DNA from: Tritrichomonas musculus
Lineage: Eukaryota > Parabasalia > Tritrichomonadida > Tritrichomonadidae
Assembly (NCBI GenBank): GCA_039105265.1
Contig: JAPFFF010000006.1
Span: 4,588,001 to 4,652,000, forward strand
Direction: 5' to 3'
Length of the DNA stretch: 64,000 nt
Shown here: positions 28,468 to 38,874 of the stretch, piece after piece
Layout of the letters: every line of letters starts with the position of its first letter
How positions within the stretch are numbered: position 1 is the first letter of the stretch
The notes under the pieces: generated by a model
Seen by the model: the letters and a program-made list of their open reading frames with translations, nothing else
What the model was told of the DNA's origin: nothing
Databases searched by the model: none
Translations under genes and position numbers: made by a program

Positions 28468-31400
28468 ATGCTCAAGATGAGTCTACAAGAAAGCTTCTCT
28501 GAGTTTGATACTCGCTTTAAAGCGAATCGTATTGAAACGCAAAACAAATATTTGCAAGAACTCTTTAAGAAACTCAGTTTTCTCTTCGTTTCAGATATCA
28601 AAAATGAAGATGATATCTTACAAATCCAAAACGAATCAAAAATCATAATCATTGATGAATACCAAGAAACAAACAACAAAAAATACTTTTTTGTCTGTTT
28701 TGATTATAAATTAATAATCTTCGACCAGAATCAAAATTTTGATCAATTCTTATCACAACAACAAAATTCAAATAAATATTATTTGAAACAGAATCCCATG
28801 TCAGAAACAGAAAAAAATGATAATGATCTTTTTCTGTATGAAATAAATAATTTTTGTGAAAAGTTTAAAATTCAAAATCATAAATTGCAACGATTCTGGC
28901 AGCTCATTGTCAAATGCATAAGTGGATTTTTAATCAAGAAAAGTTACCAAAATCATAAGAATAAAGACGATGAAAAATCAAAGAAAAAGTTTCTCGAAGA
29001 ACAAGAAAAAATTGAATCAATTGACAGTTTTATAACATTGAGAGAACTCGGCCGAGGATCTCTGGCGTCTGTTGATTTGGTCTATCATATTAAAACAGAA
29101 GAACTTTTTGCAATGAAAACTCCATACGATTCATTTGAATTGATTGAACGAGAAAGAGAAAACTATTTGAAGATTGAGTATCCATTCATTGTGAAATATT
29201 TTGGCTACGTTGAAAATAACAAAAGAAAATGTCTCCTCATTGAATATGTTGAAGGGAGAACGTTGGATGAATATGAAATAAACGAACTTACAGAAGAGGA
29301 GAAACACAACATTATTTTTGAGTTGCTTCTTACAGTTCAGCACATCCACTCTCTTGGATACATTTGTCGTGACCTGCACTTCAAAAATATCATGATCAAC
29401 GAAAACAAAGAATTGATTCTCATTGATTTTGATCGTGTAAACAAAATTGAAGAAACTAAAACGTTAGACTTTTTCCAATTGCCACTGCCAGAACTTGAAA
29501 ATGGAGGTAAACTTGATTATAAATCAGATGTTTGCTTAGTTGGATGTGTCATTTTTTTCATAATGACAGGAAATAAACTTGAATCAAAAAGTCAAATGAG
29601 CAATAATGAAGAATTTATCTTTGATTTATCAAATTTTGAAATAACAAAAGAAGTTGAAGAATTAATAAAGCGATGCATTTATGTTGAAAAAGAAGAACGA
29701 AATTCACTGAATCAATTAATTTATTATTTTTTTAATGACATTCTTTCCAAAAATCACACACATAATAAGAGAGAGCAAGAATTGATTTTTTTGTATGAAA
29801 ATAATTCATTAAAAATTAAAGATAGCACATTATTTATTCATCTTGGATATATTTATTATTCAGGCAAGTATGTTCCAGTTGACATTGATAAAGCAATTCA
29901 TTATTTTTCACTCGCTGCAAATCAAAATCACTCATATGCACAATTTAATCTTGGAGATATTTATTATTCTGGCGAGTATGTTTCAGTTGACATTGATAAA
30001 GCAATTCATTATTTTTCACTCGCTGCAAATCAAAATGACTCATATGCACAAAATAATCTTGGAAATATTTATTCAGAAGGCGAGTATGTTTCAGTTGACA
30101 TTGATAAAGCAATTCATTATTTTTCACTCGCTGCAAATCAAAATGACTCATATGCACAATTTAATCTTGGAAATATTTATTATTCTGGCAAGTATGTTTC
30201 AGTTGACATTGATAAAGCAATTCATTATTTTTCACTCGCTGCAAATCAAAATCACTCATATGCACAATTTATTCTTGGATATATTTATTATTCTGGCGAG
30301 TATGTTTCAGTTGACATTGATAAAGCAATTCATTATTTTTCACTCGCTGCAAATCAAAATGACTCATATGCACAAAATAATCTTGGATATATTTATTATT
30401 CTGGCAAGTATGTTTCAGTTGACATTGATAAAGCAATTCATTATTTTTCACTCGCTGCAAATCAAAATCACTCAGATGCACAATTTATTCTTGGATATAT
30501 TTATTATTCTGGCGAGTATGTTTCAGTTGACATTGATAAAGCAATTCATTATTTTTCACTCGCTGCAAATCAAAATCACTCAGATGCACAATTTAATCTT
30601 GGATATATTTATTATTCTGGCGAGTATGTTTCAGTTGACATTGATAAAGCAATTCATTATTTTTCACTCGCTGCAAATCAAAATCACTCAGATGCACAAT
30701 TTATTCTTGGATATATTTATTATTCTGGCGAGTATGTTTCAGTTGACATTGATAAAGCAATTCATTATTTTTCACTCGCTGCAAATCAAAATCACTCATA
30801 TGCACAAAATGATCTTGGAAATATTTATTCAGAAGGCGAGTATGTTTCAGTTGACATTGATAAAGCAATTCATTATTTTTCACTCGCTGCAAATCAAAAT
30901 CACTCATATGCACAATTTAATCTTGGATATATTTATTATTCTGGCGAGTATGTTTCAGTTGACATTGATAAAGCAATTCATTATTTTTCACTCGCTGCAA
31001 ATCAAAATAACTCATATGCACAATTTAATCTTGGAAATATTTATTATTCTGGCAAGTATGTTTCAATTGGCATTGATAAAGCAATTCATTATTTTTCACT
31101 CGCTGCAAATCAAAATGACTCATATGCACAATTTAATCTTGGAAATATTTATTATTCTGGCAAGTATGTTTCAGTTGACATTGATAAAGCAATTCATTAT
31201 TTTTCACTCGCTGCAAATCAAAATCACTCAGATGCACAATTTAATCTTGGAGATATTTATTATTCTGGCGAGTATGTTTCAGTTGACATTGATAAAGCAA
31301 TTCATTATTTTTCACTCGCTGCAAATCAAAATAACTCATATGCACAATTTAATCTTGGAAATATTTATTATTCTGGCAAGTATGTTTCAGTTGACATTGA

Positions 31401-32523
31401 TAAAGCAATTCATTATTTTTCACTCGCTGCAAATCAAAATCACTCAGATGCACAATTTAATCTTGGAGATATTTATTATTCTGGCGAGTATGTTTCAGTT
31501 GACATTGATAAAGCAATTCATTATTTTTCACTCGCTGCAAATCAAAATGACTCATATGCACAATTTAATCTTGGAGATATTTATTATTCTGGCGAGTATG
31601 TTTCAGTTGACATTGATAAAGCAATTCATTATTTTTCACTCGCTGCAAATCAAAATAACTCATATGCACAATTTAATCTTGGAAATATTTATTATTCTGG
31701 CAAGTATGTTTCAATTGGCATTGATAAAGCAATTCATTATTTTTCACTCGCTGCAAATCAAAATAACTCAGATGCACAATTTAATCTTGGATGTATTTAT
31801 TATTCTGGCGAGTTTGTTCCAGTTAATATAAAGAAAGCAATTTATTATTATTCACTCGCTGCAGATCAAGATCATCGAGAGGCGCAGTACATGCTTGGCA
31901 GTTTTTACTACGAAGGACTGTACGTCGAATACGACATCGAAAAGGCGATCCACTACTTCAAAGAAGTGTCATGCTTCAACAACCAGTATGCGAAGAACAA
32001 CCTTGGAATTATCTACAAGACGGGAAAAGGAGTCACTGCGAATCCATCAGGCTCGATTGTTTACTTTGAGGAAGCGATTTCACGAAAAGATGACGCAGTT
32101 GCGATGTTCAACCTTGCTCACATCTACTTCTATGAAGAAGCAGGAATCTCAAAACCAGAAGAAGTGATCAGATTACTTGTCAGATCATCAATTAAAAAAG
32201 TTAAATATTCAATTGGCCTTCTGTGTCTTGCTGTTGTCAAATATTATGAACCACTCAATAAATCAGAAATTACGAAAGAATTTGAAGGCATTGATAAAGA
32301 GTCAGGTGCATCACTAGCAAACAAAGTTTTTCAAAATATAGAAATACTTGGAATTAAAGACAAATCTAAATATGAACGATTGTATTCCGAATTGAAAGAA
32401 ATCAACCTTGTCTATTATGTGTTTAAAATTGAAAATCAAACACAAAAAAAGAAAATTGAAGAAATTGATCCGAGACCAGTGATTAATCATTACTTTTATG
32501 AAGGACTTGGTGAAATTTTGTGA
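28468..32523 (+). CDS. Protein kinase with large Sel1-repeat array
   Basis: The protein has about 1351 residues from the ATG at 28468; another ATG at 28477 is equally possible. The frame is open to 28333 but that part is AT-rich, hydrophobic and unlike the rest. A kinase domain spans about 184-424: glycine loop LGRGSLASV, lysine in FAMKT (near 216), catalytic loop CRDLHFKNIMI (near 300, Asp and Asn present, His of HRD replaced by Cys) and DFD for DFG (near 321). It may therefore be active. From about residue 458 it has 18 almost identical 36-residue Sel1 units (consensus around DKAIHYFSLAANQN), then three to four diverged ones. Sel1 repeats are TPR-like binding solenoids. The last part (31870-32160) uses clearly more GC-rich codons than the array. 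Confidence 0.9.
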   Translation: MLKMSLQESFSEFDTRFKANRIETQNKYLQELFKKLSFLFVSDIKNEDDILQIQNESKIIIIDEYQETNNKKYFFVCFDYKLIIFDQNQNFDQFLSQQQNSNKYYLKQNPMSETEKNDNDLFLYEINNFCEKFKIQNHKLQRFWQLIVKCISGFLIKKSYQNHKNKDDEKSKKKFLEEQEKIESIDSFITLRELGRGSLASVDLVYHIKTEELFAMKTPYDSFELIERERENYLKIEYPFIVKYFGYVENNKRKCLLIEYVEGRTLDEYEINELTEEEKHNIIFELLLTVQHIHSLGYICRDLHFKNIMINENKELILIDFDRVNKIEETKTLDFFQLPLPELENGGKLDYKSDVCLVGCVIFFIMTGNKLESKSQMSNNEEFIFDLSNFEITKEVEELIKRCIYVEKEERNSLNQLIYYFFNDILSKNHTHNKREQELIFLYENNSLKIKDSTLFIHLGYIYYSGKYVPVDIDKAIHYFSLAANQNHSYAQFNLGDIYYSGEYVSVDIDKAIHYFSLAANQNDSYAQNNLGNIYSEGEYVSVDIDKAIHYFSLAANQNDSYAQFNLGNIYYSGKYVSVDIDKAIHYFSLAANQNHSYAQFILGYIYYSGEYVSVDIDKAIHYFSLAANQNDSYAQNNLGYIYYSGKYVSVDIDKAIHYFSLAANQNHSDAQFILGYIYYSGEYVSVDIDKAIHYFSLAANQNHSDAQFNLGYIYYSGEYVSVDIDKAIHYFSLAANQNHSDAQFILGYIYYSGEYVSVDIDKAIHYFSLAANQNHSYAQNDLGNIYSEGEYVSVDIDKAIHYFSLAANQNHSYAQFNLGYIYYSGEYVSVDIDKAIHYFSLAANQNNSYAQFNLGNIYYSGKYVSIGIDKAIHYFSLAANQNDSYAQFNLGNIYYSGKYVSVDIDKAIHYFSLAANQNHSDAQFNLGDIYYSGEYVSVDIDKAIHYFSLAANQNNSYAQFNLGNIYYSGKYVSVDIDKAIHYFSLAANQNHSDAQFNLGDIYYSGEYVSVDIDKAIHYFSLAANQNDSYAQFNLGDIYYSGEYVSVDIDKAIHYFSLAANQNNSYAQFNLGNIYYSGKYVSIGIDKAIHYFSLAANQNNSDAQFNLGCIYYSGEFVPVNIKKAIYYYSLAADQDHREAQYMLGSFYYEGLYVEYDIEKAIHYFKEVSCFNNQYAKNNLGIIYKTGKGVTANPSGSIVYFEEAISRKDDAVAMFNLAHIYFYEEAGISKPEEVIRLLVRSSIKKVKYSIGLLCLAVVKYYEPLNKSEITKEFEGIDKESGASLANKVFQNIEILGIKDKSKYERLYSELKEINLVYYVFKIENQTQKKKIEEIDPRPVINHYFYEGLGEIL
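29842..31785 (+). repeat. Coding tandem array, 108-bp unit x 18 (Sel1 repeats)
   Basis: Eighteen units of exactly 108 bp follow without gaps (1944 bp). Most differ at only a handful of positions: GGA/TAT/AAT after CTT, GGCGAG or GGCAAG, CAC/GAC/AAC and TAT/GAT. Rare variants recur together: SIGID for SVDID in units 12 and 18, each preceded by a unit ending NNSYAQFN; SEGEY for YSGEY in units 3 and 10. This indicates copying of multi-unit blocks by unequal exchange or gene conversion. Because 108 is a multiple of 3, a second frame stays open across the array but is not a gene. Confidence 0.97.
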
Positions 32524-33046
32524 GAGTAACAAAATCAAAGATAATAAGAAATATTCCATTCAATTTATAATGTTGAATTAGATAAACTTCATTTGATCAA
32601 TTAAAACCTAAATTTATAACAATCAAAGTAACAACGATTATAATAAAATTGAGCAGCATAAATCAATTTTAAATTAGCTTTTTTTGGTTAATTTTATCTA
32701 ATCTAGATTAGTTAATTTTTTGGGTAATTTTATTATATTCATCGAGTTTTCATAATCAAATCCGATTCACTTTATTGAATATTGATCAAATTCGATTTTA
32801 ACTCAGTCAAGCAAACTGACTAATTCAGCTCATTTTAAGGGAAAAAACTTTAACGGTTAATATTTTAATTATGTTATTAATTATGACATCGGATTGATTC
32901 AAATAAGAAATTTTTAGCTTTTTCAAGCCAGCGGTTTTTGTTATATGAAGATATGATTTGATTGTAATTCATATGATTAAAAATTGTTTGTTTTCACTCA
33001 AAAATTAGCTTGCTTCATAATTTGATTGTGTAATCGGCTTATTTTA

Positions 33047-33050
<4 letters not shown>

Positions 33051-33101
<51 letters not shown>
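33051..33101. repeat. Poly(T) plus (ATT)n microsatellite
   Basis: About 27 T are followed by about eight ATT units, ending exactly at the left end of the MITE that starts at 33103. Confidence 0.9.
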
Positions 33102-33102
<1 letters not shown>

Positions 33103-33103
<1 letters not shown>

Positions 33104-33514
33104 CTGCTATAAAATGAGTTGATGATGAAATTGAAGTTGCAAACCTGAAGCTTAAATGGTGAAATCTCTGCAGAACATCTCACAATATGAGCTTGCTCGC
33201 AAAAAAATGTTCAACATTTCAAAATTTCCGAAATTTAGCTGGTAAATCCCTACTCACAAGCCAAACCTCCAAGAGATAGACTGAGAGCATCCCTGCAGAA
33301 GAAGTTCAAAATCTAAGTCCTCGGGTTCGCGCTAAAAAAGGCGCAACATTAATAAAAATGCTATCCGTTTTTACTTTTTGAATATCCTCCATTGAATTTT
33401 ATGATGGACAATTATGCGCTCAAAAAGTTATATCAATTTCTATGCTCTTTCAAAAAATATTCATGAACTTTTTCTGAAGAGTGAACTTTTTGAGATTACT
33501 CATTTTATAGCAGA
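33103..33514. mobile_element. MITE, 412 bp, TA-flanked (mariner-like ends)
   Basis: The ends are a perfect inverted repeat TCTGCTATAAAATGAGT, with TA directly outside on both sides (19 bp of identity including the TA). TA duplication and short inverted ends suit a Tc1/mariner-type MITE; mariner elements are known in trichomonads. The interior between 33150 and 33350 is richer in GC than its surroundings (for example CCTCGGGTTCGCGC) but has no open frame. Confidence 0.7.
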
Positions 33515-33887
33515 TACTTAATTTCATGTTTTCCAATAATCATATCAATGAATTACTCATTAAAAGTTATTATCTACATAAAATTTTTATTTAATTATTT
33601 ATAATTATATAAATTTTTTTTTCGAATTTGTCGAAAAACTCTGACTTATGGTAATAGTTATTTGAAACTGTTGATAATAATGATTTGAGATTATGCATTA
33701 TCTAGAACTTTTATTTCATTTAATGCTTCCTTGAAAAATCGATATATTACTCCTCAGAATCATCTTGTGAATCAATAAACTCAAGATATTTTTATTATTT
33801 TTTTTTTTATTTTGGTCAAAGATATTCACAATCTTTCTGTTTTCATTTATGTATAACGTCTTTTCACCAAACGCAGAGCAATTCGAG

Positions 33888-34056
33888 AGATCCAGAGCAA
33901 ACAACTTTTTCTGAATCTATAAGGTCAATTTATTAAAATTTATTTAGAAAAAGTTCTTATATCAAACAATCAAAAAAAAAAAAAAAAAAAAAAAAAAAAA
34001 CGTTTACATTTATTTTGACCAATCAAAAAAATGATTTGACCTTTTGCTCTGGATCT
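33888..34056. repeat. Imperfect palindrome centred on a poly(A) run
   Basis: AGATCCAGAGCAAA at 33888-33901 recurs inverted at 34043-34056, with weaker matches both inside (GGTCAA blocks) and outside (AACGT..TTTCA). A run of about 28 A lies between (about 33974-34000). Confidence 0.55.
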
Positions 34057-34243
34057 ATTGAAGCGATCTGCCTCATATGAAATAACGTTAATCATTATTA
34101 ATTTTTTTGAATAGTGATGCAAATAAAAGTTTTTATAGCTGTGCTTATAATAATTATATGAATGATTTTTTTTTGAAAAATTAACTTTATTCATAATTAA
34201 AGAGCAAAATATCCAAAATTACTTGGCATCTTTGTCTATATAC

Positions 34244-35084
34244 AGAGGAGGGTCAACTAATTGAATGGGCAATTTTTTTTTATTGTTTGCCTTTTTTTGC
34301 GTTATGTAATTAATAAATTCAAAATTTTATTTTATTTATAAATAATATAAAAATAATTATATATAAATATTACTTTTAAGATTTGATTAAGGGCAATCGA
34401 TAAAAATTGGAGATTCTCAATTTCAAATAATTCAAGATAGATCAAATGATGATTTAAAAGAGTTCGCTAATATAATTAGAATAAACCAGTCGAGATTCAA
34501 TATTTTTACAAAATGGCTGAGATATAATCAGTTTTTTGAAATAATTACTGATGCTATTAAATCAAACATTTCCCCAAATTCAACACACCAAATCATTCGA
34601 AAACAATATATTAGATATATATGCGTATAATAAATCTATTTATTCGACTAAATCTAAAATCCCAACTACCAATTTTTTATTTGAGTCATGATAAGTTACA
34701 CTCGATCATTAGTTTTATACATTCTCCCAAGCAAATATATAAATTGATTTAAAATATCGTATGAGTAATTATTTTCTAAATCTATATACATGATTAAATA
34801 TGCAAGAATATTTAAAAAATATTAATATCCCATCAAGAAAAATTTGTAAAACTATAATACTAAAATTTGAAAAGAAAAAATTGAGAGATAAAAATATTTG
34901 AATAGGCATTCAAATTAGATTATTTTGGAATAAAACATTTTTATCTCAATAATATAAATAAATTATAGAGATATTTTAGATTGAAAAACTATTATATATT
35001 ATATTAAATATTATATGCACTTGTGAAAAATCCAAACCAATTATACTATGAGTTTTTGTGTTAAAAATAAGTTGACCCTCCTCT
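34244..35084. mobile_element. Short DNA transposon, 841 bp, perfect 8-bp target duplication
   Basis: The ends form a perfect 15-bp inverted repeat, AGAGGAGGGTCAACT, flanked by CTATATAC at 34236-34243 and again at 35085-35092. The 8-bp duplication is exact, so the limits are well fixed. Inside, around 34400-34620, one plus-strand frame reads as about 70 residues of protein-like sequence (GDSQFQIIQDRSNDDLKEF, then FTKWLRYNQFFEIITDAIKS) ending at a stop. I do not recognise it as a transposase; it may be a captured host-gene piece. Confidence 0.8.
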
Positions 35085-35314
35085 CTATATACATAAAAAT
35101 TATGTGGTTCAAGAAGCAATTAAAATTTAAGTGTGCGAAATATGTATAAGTACTGAATTCCCTTGCAAAAAAACAAATATGTATCATATCATCAAAAACC
35201 TCAATATTGAACAAGAACGTGATATGAAATTTATGGGATTATCTCTATTCGATAAACGATTTGATTGAATTTTATGATTTAAATATAAAAACAAGAAAAA
35301 TTTTTTTTGATAAT

Positions 35315-36226
<912 letters not shown>

Positions 36227-36507
36227 TTATTTGAATAAACTTTTTAAATTATTTTCAAATTTGAATTTTTAATATTCTTTTTTTTTTCTCGATATTTTGT
36301 TGTTTATTTGATTTAAAAAAAAAATAAATAGATTTATTTATTGTTTACTTGATTAATATTTCTGTTTTTAATAAATAAATTAAAGATATAAAAAAGAATA
36401 TTGGAAAATATGAAGATTTAAAATATTGAATGTGCATTAAAAAAGTTCAAAATAAATTCAAATTTTACTTCTTCATTACAGCTAGAGTATTTTGGATTAA
36501 TTGTAAG

Positions 36508-37968
36508 TTACATATAACGATTCTTATAAAGATATTTGAGTTTTCCGAAAAATTCAAGTGCACCAACGTTCATTACATTTTTCAAAGTTTGAGTGACTCC
36601 ACTATTTGCGCCAGTATTTCTAATTCTTAAGTATCGGAATGACATTACTATTTTGTCCTCATTCTTTCCAACATTATTTGCATCATTTTTATTCATCAAT
36701 ATTTTATTACATTGAAAAGTATTTTCATTATTCATCATATCCAATGATCTCTCATCAACTCTTCGATCAAGCAAAAACCAATTTTCGCCGTCATTAGATC
36801 CCTCAATGTCCCAATTCATCAAATGGTAATGGCCTTTTCCTCCCCAAGGATTTGTTCGTATTGAATAACAAGTTGGGGTTACTCTAAAGTCTTTAAAATC
36901 ATAAGTTAGGGTTGAACCTAGCTCATTTCTCGAATGGAAACAACTTTGTAAATCAAACAGATCAGCCGCTACTTGTGGTATTAGACCTGGATCATTTCTA
37001 ACACTCTCTCCTGTAATTGAAATAACGCCTTTTTCATTAACATTTCCACCAAATTTGTTTGTTAAATAAAAAATTATTCCATGAAAACGCCCAAGGCTTC
37101 CATTTTTCATTTCAAATAATTTTTCTGGTTGACTAGACTTAAATGCATGGCCAATCTGCCTGAAAAGTGAAGCTGTCATGTAAGAAACGTCGAATTCTTT
37201 GAGGAATCTTTGAAATGCATCTTCGCTCAAATAATCAAAGTTAACTGATTCTAAAAGCTCGGCTATTGACTCGTTTATCTGTTCTATTTGTGTTTCATTT
37301 TTTGATTCGCTATTTCGTAGTGATAAAATGAAATTGAGAAGAGAATCTTCGTTTTCTAAAACTAATTTATCGCTTGTCAAAATGGATTCTAATGTGTGAT
37401 GACTTATTTTTTTGAGCTGCTCCTTGTCTATCTTTTCAAAATTTTTGGCTGCAAAATCAATGGCTCTCTGTGAATTAATTGAACGAGACGAGTAAAAATT
37501 TAATACTTGTAAAATATTAGAGACAGTAAATTCATTTGGTTCTATGATTATCCCATTTAATTTTAAATTATTTGGAGATTTTTTGTTATTTTTATCACCA
37601 ATAAAATTATTATGGCGAAAATCTTCTAAAAGATTTAAAAGTTCTTCATTTCCCAGAAGAACTGATATGATTTTCATGATAACAATATCGGTTTTGGAAA
37701 GTTCAATTGATTCACCAGATGCAAGTTCAATTAATTTCTCAAGATGATTTTTTGTTATCCCTGTTATAGTATTTTTATCAATACCTAATTCAAACTCTTC
37801 AAATGTTGCATCGTTTTGGTGATGATTAGCTATTATAGGTGAGATGAAATCTGCAAGAACTGTTTTACATTTTACTTCTTCATGATTTGGAAGAACAAAG
37901 GTGAACTCGCTATTGTCCCTATAAATAATAGACCGAATTCCTCTTGCTGAAAGGGTTATCCTATTCAT
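36508..37968 (-). CDS. BTB-like / discoidin (F5/8 type C) domain protein
   Basis: The protein has 486 residues. The N-terminal part (about 10-120) has BTB/POZ-like features (FTFVLPNHEEVKCKTVLADF, FISPIIANH), followed by a helical BACK-like region (about 135-290, including SEDAFQRFLKEFDVSYMTAS). The C-terminal part (about 310-480) is an F5/8-type-C domain: LGSTLTYDFKDFRVTPTCYSI, WDIEGSNDGENWFLLDRR and FRYLRIRNTG are its classic strands. The fold in this combination occurs repeatedly in trichomonads. It is probably a cytoplasmic adaptor whose discoidin-like domain binds a sugar or protein ligand. No signal peptide or membrane segment is visible, and the start is the first ATG. Confidence 0.8.
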   Translation of the reverse strand: MNRITLSARGIRSIIYRDNSEFTFVLPNHEEVKCKTVLADFISPIIANHHQNDATFEEFELGIDKNTITGITKNHLEKLIELASGESIELSKTDIVIMKIISVLLGNEELLNLLEDFRHNNFIGDKNNKKSPNNLKLNGIIIEPNEFTVSNILQVLNFYSSRSINSQRAIDFAAKNFEKIDKEQLKKISHHTLESILTSDKLVLENEDSLLNFILSLRNSESKNETQIEQINESIAELLESVNFDYLSEDAFQRFLKEFDVSYMTASLFRQIGHAFKSSQPEKLFEMKNGSLGRFHGIIFYLTNKFGGNVNEKGVISITGESVRNDPGLIPQVAADLFDLQSCFHSRNELGSTLTYDFKDFRVTPTCYSIRTNPWGGKGHYHLMNWDIEGSNDGENWFLLDRRVDERSLDMMNNENTFQCNKILMNKNDANNVGKNEDKIVMSFRYLRIRNTGANSGVTQTLKNVMNVGALEFFGKLKYLYKNRYM

Positions 37969-38405
37969 TTATTAAAATTTTAAAAATAAGAGGAGTAACC
38001 GCCAAAAAAACGATCAAGTTTTGAAAGAAAATAAAACATTAGAGTTTTATTTCTATTAATAGTATAAATATAAAATATAAGAAAAATTATTAATAAAAAT
38101 ATTTTAAAATTGGAAAATTTTCTGTAGCGTCACAAATGGGCAGTATTTAAAGTTATGATGATATGTGATATAAAAAATATTCATATAAACAAATAGGGAT
38201 GGGAAAGGGGCACCGGGCGGGCAATGGGCCCGAAATAAACGTACTGCACGGGCATGCCCTGGCAAATTTACGGGCAAAATGAGCTGCCCGGGCAAAACGG
38301 TTATTTACGTTTTTTCGGGCGAAGTAGTGCCCGTTTCCACTTTTTTGGGCAATTGCCCAGGGCTGCCCATTTTCATAAAAAAGAATTTGGTTCGAATATT
38401 TTCCG

Positions 38406-38441
<36 letters not shown>

Positions 38442-38471
38442 AAAAGCATTGACAAAATAAAGTTTATGAAT
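37969..38471. other. Intergenic region with GC-rich palindrome island and poly(T)
   Basis: It lies between the BTB/discoidin gene and the MULE. It has no supported gene. It holds the GGGC/GCCC island at about 38206-38368 and a T run at about 38409-38437. Confidence 0.6.
38206..38368. repeat. GC-rich island of short GGGC/GCCC palindromes
   Basis: In about 160 bp at least five self-complementary blocks occur: GGGCCC (38226-38231), GGGCATGCCC (38250-38259), TGCCCGGGCA (38285-38294), CGGGC...GCCCG with an 8-base loop (38316-38333) and TGGGCAATTGCCCA (38346-38359), followed directly by GGGCTGCCC. Linkers are AT-rich. The composition is quite unlike anything else in the window. Both strands read as short open frames here, but these look like by-products of the palindromes. 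Confidence 0.75.
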
Positions 38472-38874
38472 GATTTTTGGGTAGACTTCAAAATGACCAT
38501 TTTTACACCAAAAAGTATTCAATTTGTTTTTCTCACAAAAAATGACCATTTTTACACCAAAATGTATTCAATTTTAAAAAATTTATTAAAATTAAAATTA
38601 AAATAATAATAATTATAATAATAATAACTATAATAATAATAATTATAATAATAAATAATTAAATAATGAATTTTTATAGAATAATTATTAATGAATTAAT
38701 CATTAAATTGAGGATCATCCTGATCTTGCTTTCTTTTTTTGAGTTCTTTCATATGTTCTCGCATATCAGTGAAATATGAAATTCCTTCATTTATCATTTG
38801 TATCAATGAAGCTGGTTTCCCCAAAATGAAAAAAGTGTCATTTTCACTACAATAAGAATGATTAACAAATTGCC

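Larger units (their letters stand above)
32524..35314. other. 2.8 kb gene-free region with simple repeats and two short transposons
   Basis: It holds a poly(T) run (33051-33077) with an ATT microsatellite (33078-33101), a TA-flanked MITE (33103-33514), an imperfect palindrome around a poly(A) tract (33888-34056) and an 841-bp element (34244-35084). A perfect 14-bp palindrome CTAATCTAGATTAG lies at 32698-32711. No gene is supported. Confidence 0.6.

Noticed and set aside
29842-31785. CRISPR-like array
   Set aside because: The repeats are contiguous coding units without spacers in a eukaryotic gene.
29843-31831. Long open frame of about 660 codons in the second plus-strand frame
   Set aside because: It is the off-frame reading of the 108-bp Sel1 array; a unit divisible by 3 without stops keeps every copy open. 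The repeated hydrophobic product has no family resemblance, and the in-frame product is a clear kinase/Sel1 protein.
33300-33350. Possible tRNA (GGGTTCGCGC resembling a B box)
   Set aside because: No cloverleaf, no matching A box at the right distance and no acceptor stem could be built.
38104-38500. Open frames on both strands across the GC-rich island
   Set aside because: They run into a poly(T)/poly(A) tract and consist of palindrome-derived words; no protein family resemblance on either strand.
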